Below, piece by piece: positions 35,259 to 43,892 of a stretch of DNA of 64,000 bases. The notes under the pieces were generated by a model. The model had not been told where the DNA came from. It searched no databases and saw nothing but the letters and a program-made list of their open reading frames with translations. Both the position numbers and the translations under genes were made by a program. Numbering within the stretch: position 1 is the stretch's first letter; each line of letters opens with the position of its first letter. This stretch comes from CAWKKW01 sp963850345 (lineage in GTDB: Bacteria; Acidobacteriota; Terriglobia; Terriglobales; Acidobacteriaceae), in contig CAWKKW010000002.1 of NCBI GenBank assembly GCA_963850345.1, positions 682,001 to 746,000 on the forward strand, in the 5' to 3' direction.

Positions 35259-35509
35259 CTCTGCTATCCCAAGCTGCCATGCTAGCATTGCCCGCCACGA
35301 CGGGTGGAGGCGACGCAAACCGCCGATTGATCGAAGACCCGCTCGGTTTAGCCGGTTCACTTGGACCATACCGTAAGACTCTCCGGCGTGAAACCATTCT
35401 CCTTCAGCAATCTCTCTACACATCTCCATATGAGACTGCGTTCAAGGCAAGGGCCAAGCCGCCCGATGTCTTCGAGGTTGGCCGATTGTGGTACTGAGGA
35501 AAATGTTTC

Positions 35510-36670
35510 GTGACCAGAAATAAGTGGTTCTCCGCAGTAAGAACTGTTTTCTTTGTTGCCGCCCTCGCGGTGACCGTCCATCCCGCCCTGGCACGCGATC
35601 GCTGGACCACCCAGCAGGCCAACACCTGGTATGACAAGCAGCCGTGGCCGGTCGGCAGTAACTACATTCCTGCAACTGCGATCAACGAACTTGAGATGTG
35701 GCAGAAGGATTCCTTCGACCCGCAGCGCATCGATCTGGAACTCGGGTGGGCCGAGCAGCTGGGCATGAATACCATGCGCGTCTTCCTCCACGACCTGCTG
35801 TACGAGCAGGATCGCAAGGGCTTTGAATCTCGCATAGATACGTTCCTGACCATTGCCCAGAAGCATCACATCCGCCCGGTGTTTGTGATCTTCGATTCGT
35901 GCTGGGATCCCTTTCCGAAGCTCGGCATGCAGCATCCGCCCACTCCCGGCATTCACAACTCGGGCTGGGTGCAGAGTCCCGGTGCAGCCGCCCTTGAAGA
36001 CGCTTCGCAGCAGCCACGCTTAGAGGCTTACGTCAAAGGCATTATCGGAAACTTCGCCCGCGACCAGCGAATTCTGGCTTGGGATCTCTGGAATGAACCG
36101 GATAACGACAACGGTGGCGCAACCGGTGCCTATGGACGATTTGACCCCAAGAATAAGGCCGAGATCATCGCCCGTCTGCTGCCCAAGGTGTTCGCGTGGG
36201 CCCGATCGGTCAATCCTTCTCAGCCGCTCACAGCAGGCATATGGACCGGAGACTGGTCTTCGCAAGACACACTGAGTCCGGTCGCTCGCATCGAGGTCGA
36301 CGAATCGGACGTGATCTCGTTCCACAACTACAGTTGGCCGGAAGAGTTCGAGCAGAAGGTGCAGTGGCTGCAGCGCTATCACCGTCCGCTCATCTGCACC
36401 GAATACATGGCTCGTGGCGCGGGCAGCACCTTCGACACTATTCTGCCGTTAGCCCAGAAGTATCACGTCGCCGCGATCAACTGGGGGCTAGTCGCCGGTA
36501 AGACGCAGACCTATTTGCCCTGGGACTCCTGGCAGCACCCTTATGTCCTCGACAAGCCGACGGTGTGGTTCCACGAAGTATTTCGCAATGACGGTCAGCC
36601 TTACCGGCAACGCGAGGTGGACCTCATTCGCAGCCTGACGCACGCGTCGACCGCGGTCGCAGCGCAGTAG
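35510..36670 (+). CDS. Secreted GH5-like glycoside hydrolase
   Basis: A 386-residue TIM-barrel glycosidase with a signal peptide (residues 1-29). The acid/base Glu196 lies in LWNEPD and the nucleophile Glu298 in CTEYMARG, the clan GH-A spacing expected of GH5/mannanase/cellulase-like enzymes. FHNYSWP and INWGLVAGKTQT are further barrel motifs. Substrate open. Start GTG (35510), GAGGA nine bases upstream. It opens the carbohydrate region and is divergent from the amidohydrolase. Confidence 0.82.
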   Translation: MTRNKWFSAVRTVFFVAALAVTVHPALARDRWTTQQANTWYDKQPWPVGSNYIPATAINELEMWQKDSFDPQRIDLELGWAEQLGMNTMRVFLHDLLYEQDRKGFESRIDTFLTIAQKHHIRPVFVIFDSCWDPFPKLGMQHPPTPGIHNSGWVQSPGAAALEDASQQPRLEAYVKGIIGNFARDQRILAWDLWNEPDNDNGGATGAYGRFDPKNKAEIIARLLPKVFAWARSVNPSQPLTAGIWTGDWSSQDTLSPVARIEVDESDVISFHNYSWPEEFEQKVQWLQRYHRPLICTEYMARGAGSTFDTILPLAQKYHVAAINWGLVAGKTQTYLPWDSWQHPYVLDKPTVWFHEVFRNDGQPYRQREVDLIRSLTHASTAVAAQ

Positions 36671-36704
36671 CAGGAGTTGACGATGCAGGAGTCTGCCGCT
36701 TAGC

Positions 36705-37958
36705 GTGGATACAGATTCCATGTTTGCGAAAATCCACCCTTCGGCGAAGGCGCATGGGTACACAAGTTGCAGGGCGATCCGAATCCGCCCTGCGGCCGCC
36801 GTGCTCCTCGCGGCTTTCTTTGCGTCGCCTATAGTTGCGCAAAACGTATCCGTCGAAGATCTCTTTCGCGCGGGTGCCGCGGCTATGCATGAGGGCCGCT
36901 ATCCTGAGGCGGAGACGAAGTTCCGCGCGGTGATTGCAGCGTCCCCTGACATGGCTGAAGCCCACCTCGACCTCGGCCTGGCTCTTATGCGCGAAGGAAG
37001 AATTGCAGACGCTTCGGTCGAGATCGAGGACGCCGTTCGGCTCAACCCCGAAGCTCCGGGCGGCCACATGTTTCTGGGCATCTGCGATTACCAGATGCAT
37101 CGGCTTGAACCGGCACGCGTCGCGCTCCTCAAGGAAGTGGAACTCGACGGCACGAATCCCACCGCGCTGATGTGGTTGGGCGTTGTGGAGCTCGCCACGG
37201 GGCATCCGGAACAGGCCACCGCACCGCTCGACAAAGCGGCAGAACTCTCTCCGAAGGACTTGACCATACTCGATTACCGCGGGCAAGCTCACAACCAGGT
37301 GGCTAAGAACAGCTTCTCGCGGATGTACCTCCTCGACCCGAATTCATGGCACGTGCATCGCCTGCAGGCACAGCTCTATGCAGACGATGACCGCCACAAA
37401 GAAGCGATCGTCGAATATCAGAGTGCTATCCGGAGCGAACCCCGCAACGCAGATCTCTATGAGGGACTCGGCGAAGAGTACCGGAAGACTAGTCAACTCG
37501 GCCTGGCCCACGAAGCCTACGCGAAGGAGCTGGAGCTGAATCCCGGCAATGGCGTAGCCATGTATAACCTGGGCATGATCGACGTCGAGCAGGACAATGC
37601 GAAAGACGGCGTTCCGTTGCTCGAAAAGGTGGTGCAGTTCTATGCCGATGCGCCCGTCGCCAAGTATTACTTGGGACGCGGCCTGGCCCAGCTTGGCCGC
37701 AACGAAGAGGCAATCAGCGCGTTGCAGGACGCGGCCAAAGACGAGTCTTCCGGTGAGGTTGCCAAGCGATCCTGGTACGAACTGTCGCACCTCTATCGCG
37801 CGATGAAGCGACCGACCGAATCGCAGGAAGCACTCAGCCACTATCTCAAGTTGAAGGCCCAGTTGGATGAACAGAGCGCGCGTAAGGTGAAGGACTTCCA
37901 AAAACTGAACGCGGCTACGTTGAACGAGAGTGCACCCCCGGCGAATCCCCAGCCTTAA
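36705..37958 (+). CDS. Secreted TPR-repeat protein
   Basis: A 417-residue exported protein with a signal peptide (residues about 24-45, AVLLAAFFASPIVAQ) and about nine tetratricopeptide repeats (clear ones: AAAMHEGRYPEAETKFRAVI, AEAHLDLGLALMREGRIADA, GMIDVEQDNAKDGVPLLEKV). Helical solenoid for protein binding, probably periplasmic. Start GTG 36705; ATG 36720 is an alternative with no better ribosome binding site. Its position, next to a second TPR gene that neighbours a TonB receptor, suggests a role in glycan handling (inferred). Confidence 0.75.
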   Translation: MDTDSMFAKIHPSAKAHGYTSCRAIRIRPAAAVLLAAFFASPIVAQNVSVEDLFRAGAAAMHEGRYPEAETKFRAVIAASPDMAEAHLDLGLALMREGRIADASVEIEDAVRLNPEAPGGHMFLGICDYQMHRLEPARVALLKEVELDGTNPTALMWLGVVELATGHPEQATAPLDKAAELSPKDLTILDYRGQAHNQVAKNSFSRMYLLDPNSWHVHRLQAQLYADDDRHKEAIVEYQSAIRSEPRNADLYEGLGEEYRKTSQLGLAHEAYAKELELNPGNGVAMYNLGMIDVEQDNAKDGVPLLEKVVQFYADAPVAKYYLGRGLAQLGRNEEAISALQDAAKDESSGEVAKRSWYELSHLYRAMKRPTESQEALSHYLKLKAQLDEQSARKVKDFQKLNAATLNESAPPANPQP

Positions 37959-37968
37959 CTTCTGCCCC

Positions 37969-39189
37969 TCATTGCGTTCTGGGGTCTGAGGTCGGAACGG
38001 GTGGCTGCTCGGTAGTCTGGAGCACGAAGCCTTTGCGCTCTTTCACATGCTTCTGCTCAATCTCGGTTGCCGTCGATAGCTCAGTCTCCGCTTGCTCCTT
38101 CTTCCCCAGTCGCGCCAGCGCCATTCCGTAATAGTGATGAGCCGTTCCGTACTCGGGCGCATAGAGCACAGCGGATTTCAGATACGTCTCGGCCTGAACG
38201 TAATCCTTCGCACGGAAGCTGATAATTCCCATTCCCGTGAGTGCGCCCGGATGGTTTGGGTTACGGGCTAAAGCTTTGCCAAACCAGAGAGCCGCCTGCG
38301 AGTCGTTCTGGGTCTCGAGATCGATCTGGCCTAACTCGTAATACGATTCCGTCTGCGCCGGCTGAAGTTCGATAGAACGTTGCAGCTCCGCCTTGGACTC
38401 GTCGTTCCGCGTCAGCATGTGAAGCAGTTTGCCCAGTCCATAGTGCGCGCTTGCGTCTGCAGGCCTGGCGGCGAGATAGGCGCGCAGGTCACGCTCGGCT
38501 TCCACTGTTTTTTGCTCATCGACCTCAACGCGGGCGAGAGCATACGTTGTCGACGGATCGTCGGGGCGAATGGCTAGAGACTGCTTCAACGCGTCCTCCG
38601 CGTCTTTGTACAGACGCAGAGACTCGGCTTGGATGCCGAAGTCTACGAGCAGCGAAGGGTCGTCCGGCACCCACTTGCGTGCACGCACCAGGTACACCAG
38701 CGCGCCATCCTGATCGCCGCTCTTTCGAGCTGACAGTGCGAGAGCGACCGCAGCCCGCACCTCACCTTCGCGGGCCTGAGAGTTCGTGGGCGCGGCTTGC
38801 AGCACGCTTTCAAACGATGCGAGCGCGTCCTGGTTTAGGCCAAGATTGATTTGAGTCAATCCCAATTGAAGATGGGCATCGGTCGATGCGGGCTGGAGCG
38901 AGAGTACGCGTTCGAACGCTTTCTGCGCGTCGAAACCGCGCCCTTGCCCGGCGCGAATTTTCCCCATCACCAACAGCGCTTTGGGGTCGTCAGGGTTACG
39001 AGTAAGGACCGACTGCATGAGTGCTTCGGCTTCACTTACGTGATGCGATGCCAGGAGCGACTCGGCGCGTTGGTAAACAGTTGGTTGAGAGGAGTGAACC
39101 GGATCGGCGTGACACTCTGGTACATTGCCTGACGCCAGAATGGCGAGGCCAAGAACCGAGCTAAGTACCGGAAATGCGCGTGTCATCAA
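37969..39189 (-). CDS. Secreted TPR-repeat protein, downstream of TonB receptor
   Basis: A 406-residue protein: signal peptide (residues 1-28, VLGLAILASGNVPECHA) and roughly ten TPR-like helix pairs (LLASHHVSEAEALMQSVLTR, DAHLQLGLTQINLGLNQDAL, ALTGMGIISFRAKDYVQAE). Likely periplasmic. It lies 80 bases after the TonB-dependent receptor on the same strand, with a 14-bp hairpin between, so it is the second gene of a receptor-TPR unit. It might take the place that SusD-like partners hold in Bacteroidota; this is inference. Confidence 0.75.
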   Translation of the reverse strand: MMTRAFPVLSSVLGLAILASGNVPECHADPVHSSQPTVYQRAESLLASHHVSEAEALMQSVLTRNPDDPKALLVMGKIRAGQGRGFDAQKAFERVLSLQPASTDAHLQLGLTQINLGLNQDALASFESVLQAAPTNSQAREGEVRAAVALALSARKSGDQDGALVYLVRARKWVPDDPSLLVDFGIQAESLRLYKDAEDALKQSLAIRPDDPSTTYALARVEVDEQKTVEAERDLRAYLAARPADASAHYGLGKLLHMLTRNDESKAELQRSIELQPAQTESYYELGQIDLETQNDSQAALWFGKALARNPNHPGALTGMGIISFRAKDYVQAETYLKSAVLYAPEYGTAHHYYGMALARLGKKEQAETELSTATEIEQKHVKERKGFVLQTTEQPPVPTSDPRTQ

Positions 39190-39197
39190 AGAAAAGA

Positions 39198-39228
39198 TAG
39201 CAGAAGGAAGGAAGCCTTCCTTCTGCTA
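39198..39228 (-). terminator. Strong hairpin between TonB receptor and TPR gene (terminator or attenuator)
   Basis: A perfect 14-bp stem with a 3-nt loop: 39198-39211 pairs with 39215-39228 (core AGCAGAAGGAAGG/CCTTCCTTCTGCT). On the minus strand it is followed by a U-rich tract (ATCTTTTCTTTG), only about 9 bases before the TPR start codon. It would partly terminate the receptor transcript and could set the receptor:TPR ratio. Confidence 0.65.
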
Positions 39229-39269
39229 CTGGGAGGAGTGTTAGCCGTGGTACCGCCGTCACTCGAAAG

Positions 39270-42200
39270 TTAAAAGGTGATTCGTCCGGTGAACTGGACT
39301 TCTCTGTGGCCATCCGTTGGTCCGCCGATCACTGACCTCGGTACACCGAAGTCATTGTTGTACGGCTGCGTGTCCGGGGTGGCGAAGTTATGACGATTGA
39401 ACGCATCCAGCAACTCAGCCTTGAGTTGGAAGTTGAAGCGCTCCGTGATACGCGTGTTCTTGATGATGCTGAAGTCCTCGTTCTTAAAGGCGAAATTGCG
39501 CACTTCGCCCGTGACGCGAGGAACGTTGCCCAGGCTGAACGGACCACCATTGCGATTCGATGGAGCGTTCTGGCTGTAGAGTGCTGGACTTACCTGGAGC
39601 GCTGCGTAGTCAGGATTGTCCTTGCGCAACAGGCCGTTGAACAGACTGTCAACGCGAGGATCTGGTCCCTGCCGATTGACTCCTTGCGCGTTCAGGATAT
39701 CGAGCGCATGGAAGTTACCGTGATGCAGATGGCTGGATAGGCTGGTGCCTGGGATCCGGCTAAAGGAGATGCAGTTATCCCATCCCGGAATTCCGTCAGC
39801 GCAGCCGAAGGAAATAGGCTCGCCGCTCTGGTAGCGATGAACCCCGCCAATTTGCCAGCCGCCCACTACGCGGTCAAGCAGATGTCCCTGACTGAGGAAG
39901 CGATGGTTGCGGCCGAACGGCAATTCGTAAATGTAACTAAGAACGAATGTATTCGGGATGTCCTGGATTGAAAGTGCCTTCGCGTTCCGATGATCAAAGG
40001 GATCCTGCTCCTGGTTCACGCCACCGGTGATTCCCGGCAGAGCCGAATCGGCATCCGTCAGGTCCTTCGACCACGTGTAAGAGGCTTGCATGTTGAGCCC
40101 TGAAGTAAAGCGACGCTCCAGGGTTACGACCATTGCGTCGTAGCTGGAATGACCTACGTTCTGCAGGCAGCAGTCCGTCGCGATGAACCCATACTGGGGG
40201 AACGGCCGCAAAGCCTGCTGGACCTGGCCGTTGAACCCCGCATAGGGAGCAGCGATTCCTGCTGCCGCCAGATCGTGCTGGGTGAGTTGATCACCGCGGG
40301 CGAAATTTGACCGGTCGATGTTGTTAATGTTTTCAATACCCGAACGCAGGTTCTGTGCGGCTTGTCCAATGTAACCAATGGTGAAGATCAGGTCCTTCGC
40401 AACTTCCTGCTGCACCTGAAGATTCCACTGGTTGACCATCGCCGGACGCCCGTATTTGGGAGCGATGTAGGATCCGCCCACAGACTGGGGCGCGTTCGCG
40501 TTGCCGCTGTCGAGCTGACCAGGGTCTAGATTGGGTGGCGGCGTGTATCGGGGGAATCCGCTGTCGATGTTGAAGGCCGGATTGAAGCCGTCAGAGCCAA
40601 AGCTCGGATTGGCCGAATAACCCGTGACCATCGAGCCGCCAAAGTCCGCGTACTGCAGCGGGCCGTAGAGAATCGAATATCCGCCGCGAAGCACGGTCTT
40701 GTTATGGAACTGCGCCGGCGAGTAGGCAAAGCCGATGCGAGGAGCAATGTCCTTGAACCAGGTATCCGCCCACCGCGAATTGCAGTTGCAGGTCGGTCCA
40801 AAGACCAGGGCTCCGGGCCTGCCACTATGCGGATCGATGGCAGTCAGGCTGAAGTTCGACGTGAGGTTCTTCGCTTCACGGCGAGGCTGGTCGACGTCAT
40901 AGCGAATGCCTAGGTTGACGGTCAGTTGCGGGGTCAGCTTGAGATCGTCCTGCGCAAAACCCGCCCAGTAATTCGAAATCCAGCGGGGCTGATGCAGACG
41001 GACACTCAGGTTTGCGTTGTCCACCTGGCCCAGCAACAGACTGGCCAGACCATTGCCGGTGCCCGAGTTGAAGTTACCGTTGTCGCTGGCATTGGTTTGA
41101 TTGCCGCTGAAGTTGAACGTTCCGGCTTCGTTGTCAAAGGCCAGATTTGAGTACTGCTGATAACGGTAATCAAATCCGAACTTGAAGCTGTGCCGGCCTC
41201 TTTGCCAGCTCACGCTGTCAGTAAAGCGAATGCCGTTGTCGACGTTGTCGTCCGCCTGCGCTTTGCTGAGCTGCGGAATTCCTTCAGCATTTGGGTTGAT
41301 GACTGGGAAGTTGTTGTAGTTGATATTGCCGATTCCCAGTTGCGCGGCATAGTTCGTGCTGCCTTGCGATCCGGCATGGAAGTTTTTCGAGTTGCTGCGA
41401 TTGGTGCCCAGCAGCGCGTGATTGAGAAGCGATGGCGAGATGACAAAATCCCAACCGGTGCGGAAGAAGTGGGTGAGGAAATCCTGGTTCCACTGCTGCG
41501 GCTCGACCGGATCGGGGAACGTACGCGGCGCCTTCAGGCTGGTATTTTCGCGGGCGCTGTAGGTGCCCCACAGCTTGTTCCGCGCCGAAATGTTCTGGTC
41601 GATGCGGACGGTGTAGGTGGTGTTGTAGATCGGGTAGGGCTGGCCGTTGATGTAGTTATTCTGCAGATTGCTGTTCTGAGGAACCGGATAATACTTCAGC
41701 GCATTTTGAGCGACCTGGCTGAACCGCCCCTGCGGAATGATGTTTCCCGGGAAAGCACTGCGGCAACGTACAGTCAGAGTTCCGCCGGCGGGATTCGGTA
41801 CAACGACGGTCTTTTGTGTCAGCGGATCAAAGATCTGGCCGTTGAAGAGTGGCGTCCCATCGCAGGGATTGATTTGACCGGTAGGTCCCTGTAAGCGATC
41901 AGAGAAGTTGCCTCCGCGTTCGGCTACTGTCGGGACGGTGGTTGATGTTCCGCCGCCGATGTTCTGCCGGTACTGCTCCCAGGAGAAGAAGCCGAAGGTG
42001 CGGTCTTTTGCGTTGTAGATGTGAGGAATGCTGAGCGGTCCGCCAATGGTGCCGCCGAAATCGTTCTTCTTATCGGAGCCACGCTCGTAGCGTGCGCGGC
42101 AAGCGGAATCTCCCGGCTGGCAATAGATGTACTTGTTACCGGCGTTGAACCAGTCGTTCGCGTCCAGCACTTCGTTGCGGAAGATCTCATACGCCGCGCC

Positions 42201-42980
42201 GTGGTACTCGTTGGTTCCGGACTTGGTGACGAAGTTCTCGATACCACCAGTGGTCCGACCGAACTCTGCGGAGGGGGTTGAAGTTGTTACTTTGAATTCG
42301 GAGATTGCTTCGACTGAGGGTGCTTCTTCGTCGAAGGACGATCCATTTTCAGAGCGGGTCTGGCTGAGTCCATCGATGAGGACCTCATTGCCGAAGTTCT
42401 GACCGCCGCCGATTTTGGAGATGAAGATACCATTCGTGCTGTTCCCTGAGCCGGGACCGACCGTTCCTGGGATCAGGAAGACAAATGCTTCCGGCGAGCG
42501 CAAGTTGCCTACGCCGCCCAGAGCAAGCGGTAACTCCAACACCTGACGTGTCGTGACAACTCCGCCGACATCGGAAGATTCGGTCTGAATGGTTGGCGCG
42601 TTGGCATCGACGGTTACGGTTTCGTTCGCTCCGCCGATATCCAGGTGTACGTCGAAGGCCGTCACGTTGCCGACCTGCACTTCGACGCCCTTACTTACAG
42701 ATTGCTTGAAACCCGGAGCGGTTACGCTCACTGTGTATCGACCTAGCTCGATCGATGGAAAACGGAAGTAGCCATTGCCCGTAGAAGTCGCGTTGTAAAC
42801 CGTGCCTTTAGACTCATTCGTCGCAGTGATCTGCGCATTGGGCACTACCGATCCCGAACTATCCAGCACGCTGCCGGCAAGCTCGCCCTGCGTGGTTTGC
42901 GCATGGCTTAAGCTCACAGCAAAAAACAAAAGTAGAAAGGCAGTCGCCACCCGACTTGCCCATCGATTGATCTGCACCAT
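39270..42980 (-). CDS. TonB-dependent receptor with carboxypeptidase-regulatory-like N-terminus (1)
   Basis: A 1236-residue outer-membrane receptor: signal peptide (residues 1-28), a beta-sandwich CarboxypepD_reg domain (about 29-115, including AGSVLDSSGSVVPNAQITA), plug (about 120-240), and a long beta-barrel with many aromatic strand ends, ending in F (VQFTGRITF). Typical of the Oar-like receptors of Acidobacteriota. It imports large ligands, here possibly oligosaccharides. Ribosome binding site GGAGGACTG before ATG 42980. Upstream lies the response regulator gene (273-base gap), which may control it. Confidence 0.85.
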   Translation of the reverse strand: MVQINRWASRVATAFLLLFFAVSLSHAQTTQGELAGSVLDSSGSVVPNAQITATNESKGTVYNATSTGNGYFRFPSIELGRYTVSVTAPGFKQSVSKGVEVQVGNVTAFDVHLDIGGANETVTVDANAPTIQTESSDVGGVVTTRQVLELPLALGGVGNLRSPEAFVFLIPGTVGPGSGNSTNGIFISKIGGGQNFGNEVLIDGLSQTRSENGSSFDEEAPSVEAISEFKVTTSTPSAEFGRTTGGIENFVTKSGTNEYHGAAYEIFRNEVLDANDWFNAGNKYIYCQPGDSACRARYERGSDKKNDFGGTIGGPLSIPHIYNAKDRTFGFFSWEQYRQNIGGGTSTTVPTVAERGGNFSDRLQGPTGQINPCDGTPLFNGQIFDPLTQKTVVVPNPAGGTLTVRCRSAFPGNIIPQGRFSQVAQNALKYYPVPQNSNLQNNYINGQPYPIYNTTYTVRIDQNISARNKLWGTYSARENTSLKAPRTFPDPVEPQQWNQDFLTHFFRTGWDFVISPSLLNHALLGTNRSNSKNFHAGSQGSTNYAAQLGIGNINYNNFPVINPNAEGIPQLSKAQADDNVDNGIRFTDSVSWQRGRHSFKFGFDYRYQQYSNLAFDNEAGTFNFSGNQTNASDNGNFNSGTGNGLASLLLGQVDNANLSVRLHQPRWISNYWAGFAQDDLKLTPQLTVNLGIRYDVDQPRREAKNLTSNFSLTAIDPHSGRPGALVFGPTCNCNSRWADTWFKDIAPRIGFAYSPAQFHNKTVLRGGYSILYGPLQYADFGGSMVTGYSANPSFGSDGFNPAFNIDSGFPRYTPPPNLDPGQLDSGNANAPQSVGGSYIAPKYGRPAMVNQWNLQVQQEVAKDLIFTIGYIGQAAQNLRSGIENINNIDRSNFARGDQLTQHDLAAAGIAAPYAGFNGQVQQALRPFPQYGFIATDCCLQNVGHSSYDAMVVTLERRFTSGLNMQASYTWSKDLTDADSALPGITGGVNQEQDPFDHRNAKALSIQDIPNTFVLSYIYELPFGRNHRFLSQGHLLDRVVGGWQIGGVHRYQSGEPISFGCADGIPGWDNCISFSRIPGTSLSSHLHHGNFHALDILNAQGVNRQGPDPRVDSLFNGLLRKDNPDYAALQVSPALYSQNAPSNRNGGPFSLGNVPRVTGEVRNFAFKNEDFSIIKNTRITERFNFQLKAELLDAFNRHNFATPDTQPYNNDFGVPRSVIGGPTDGHREVQFTGRITF

Positions 42981-43253
42981 CAGTCCTCCAAAAACCTCTT
43001 TCCGCTTCGCTTGCGCGAGGCCCGGATCGAGGCGTCAAAAAACACTTGAAATCAGAATCTGTGAGTCGCTGGAACGACTTTAGGCCGGCGGAGTTCTTAT
43101 CGTCGCCGGAATGTAATCGATTTCAGTACACACTCGCAGTATATTGTTCAGCCGAAGTGAGGCTACTCATCTAACGCGTCGCGCGCATGAGTCAGGGCAA
43201 CCACCGGTTGCTAGTTCATGTGAACCAGATAGCGCTAAAGGTAAGGCCGAAAC

Positions 43254-43892
43254 CTACGAGAGCTCCAGCAAGCCTTGCTGGATTGCCGTCGTCACCGCTT
43301 CCGTGCGATCCGCGACTTCCAGCTTTTCGATGATGTTATTTACGTGGTTGCGGGCGGTGTTTGCGGCGATGTCCAGCGCAATGCCAATCTGCTTATTGGT
43401 CAGACCTTTGGCCAGCATCTCGAGAATTTCCAGTTCGCGAGCGGTCAGATTGGCGCGCGACATCCGCTGCGCCAGGCGCGAAGCGATGCGCGGCGGAAAT
43501 TGACGCTTTCCATCGGCCACGGCGTGGATTGCATCGATCATCTCTTCCTGGGTCGTGCTCTTGAGCAGATATCCATGCGCTCCGGCCTGCACCGCGCGAT
43601 AGATGTCTTCGTCGGTTTCCAGATTGGTGAGGATGATGGTGCGCGGCGCCGCCGGCAGATTCTTCATCGCCTGCAGCGTCTCAATGCCGTTCATGCCCGG
43701 CATGCGCAGGTCCAGCAACACCACCTCCGGGGCCTCGCGCTCGATCAGAACCAGCGCTTCCTTACCGTTGTATGCCGCCCCTACGACCAGCAGGCTTTCC
43801 TGAGTGCCCAACATGCTGGAAAGACCGGCCCGCACCACGGGATGATCATCAACGATAAGAATACGTATCTTCCTCTTCGGCTCGATTGCCAT
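43254..43892 (-). CDS. NarL/LuxR-family response regulator
   Basis: A 212-residue regulator: receiver domain (residues 8-125) with Asp15-Asp16 and phosphoacceptor Asp61 (VVLLDLRMPGMNG), and a LuxR-type HTH (about 148-205, LTARELEILEMLAKGLTNKQIG). The start (43892) lies inside the 3' end of the kinase gene (44-base overlap), so the two are translated together. It is the output of the sugar-binding/kinase signalling operon; the likely target is the downstream TonB receptor and perhaps the glycosidases. Confidence 0.9.
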   Translation of the reverse strand: MAIEPKRKIRILIVDDHPVVRAGLSSMLGTQESLLVVGAAYNGKEALVLIEREAPEVVLLDLRMPGMNGIETLQAMKNLPAAPRTIILTNLETDEDIYRAVQAGAHGYLLKSTTQEEMIDAIHAVADGKRQFPPRIASRLAQRMSRANLTARELEILEMLAKGLTNKQIGIALDIAANTARNHVNNIIEKLEVADRTEAVTTAIQQGLLELS

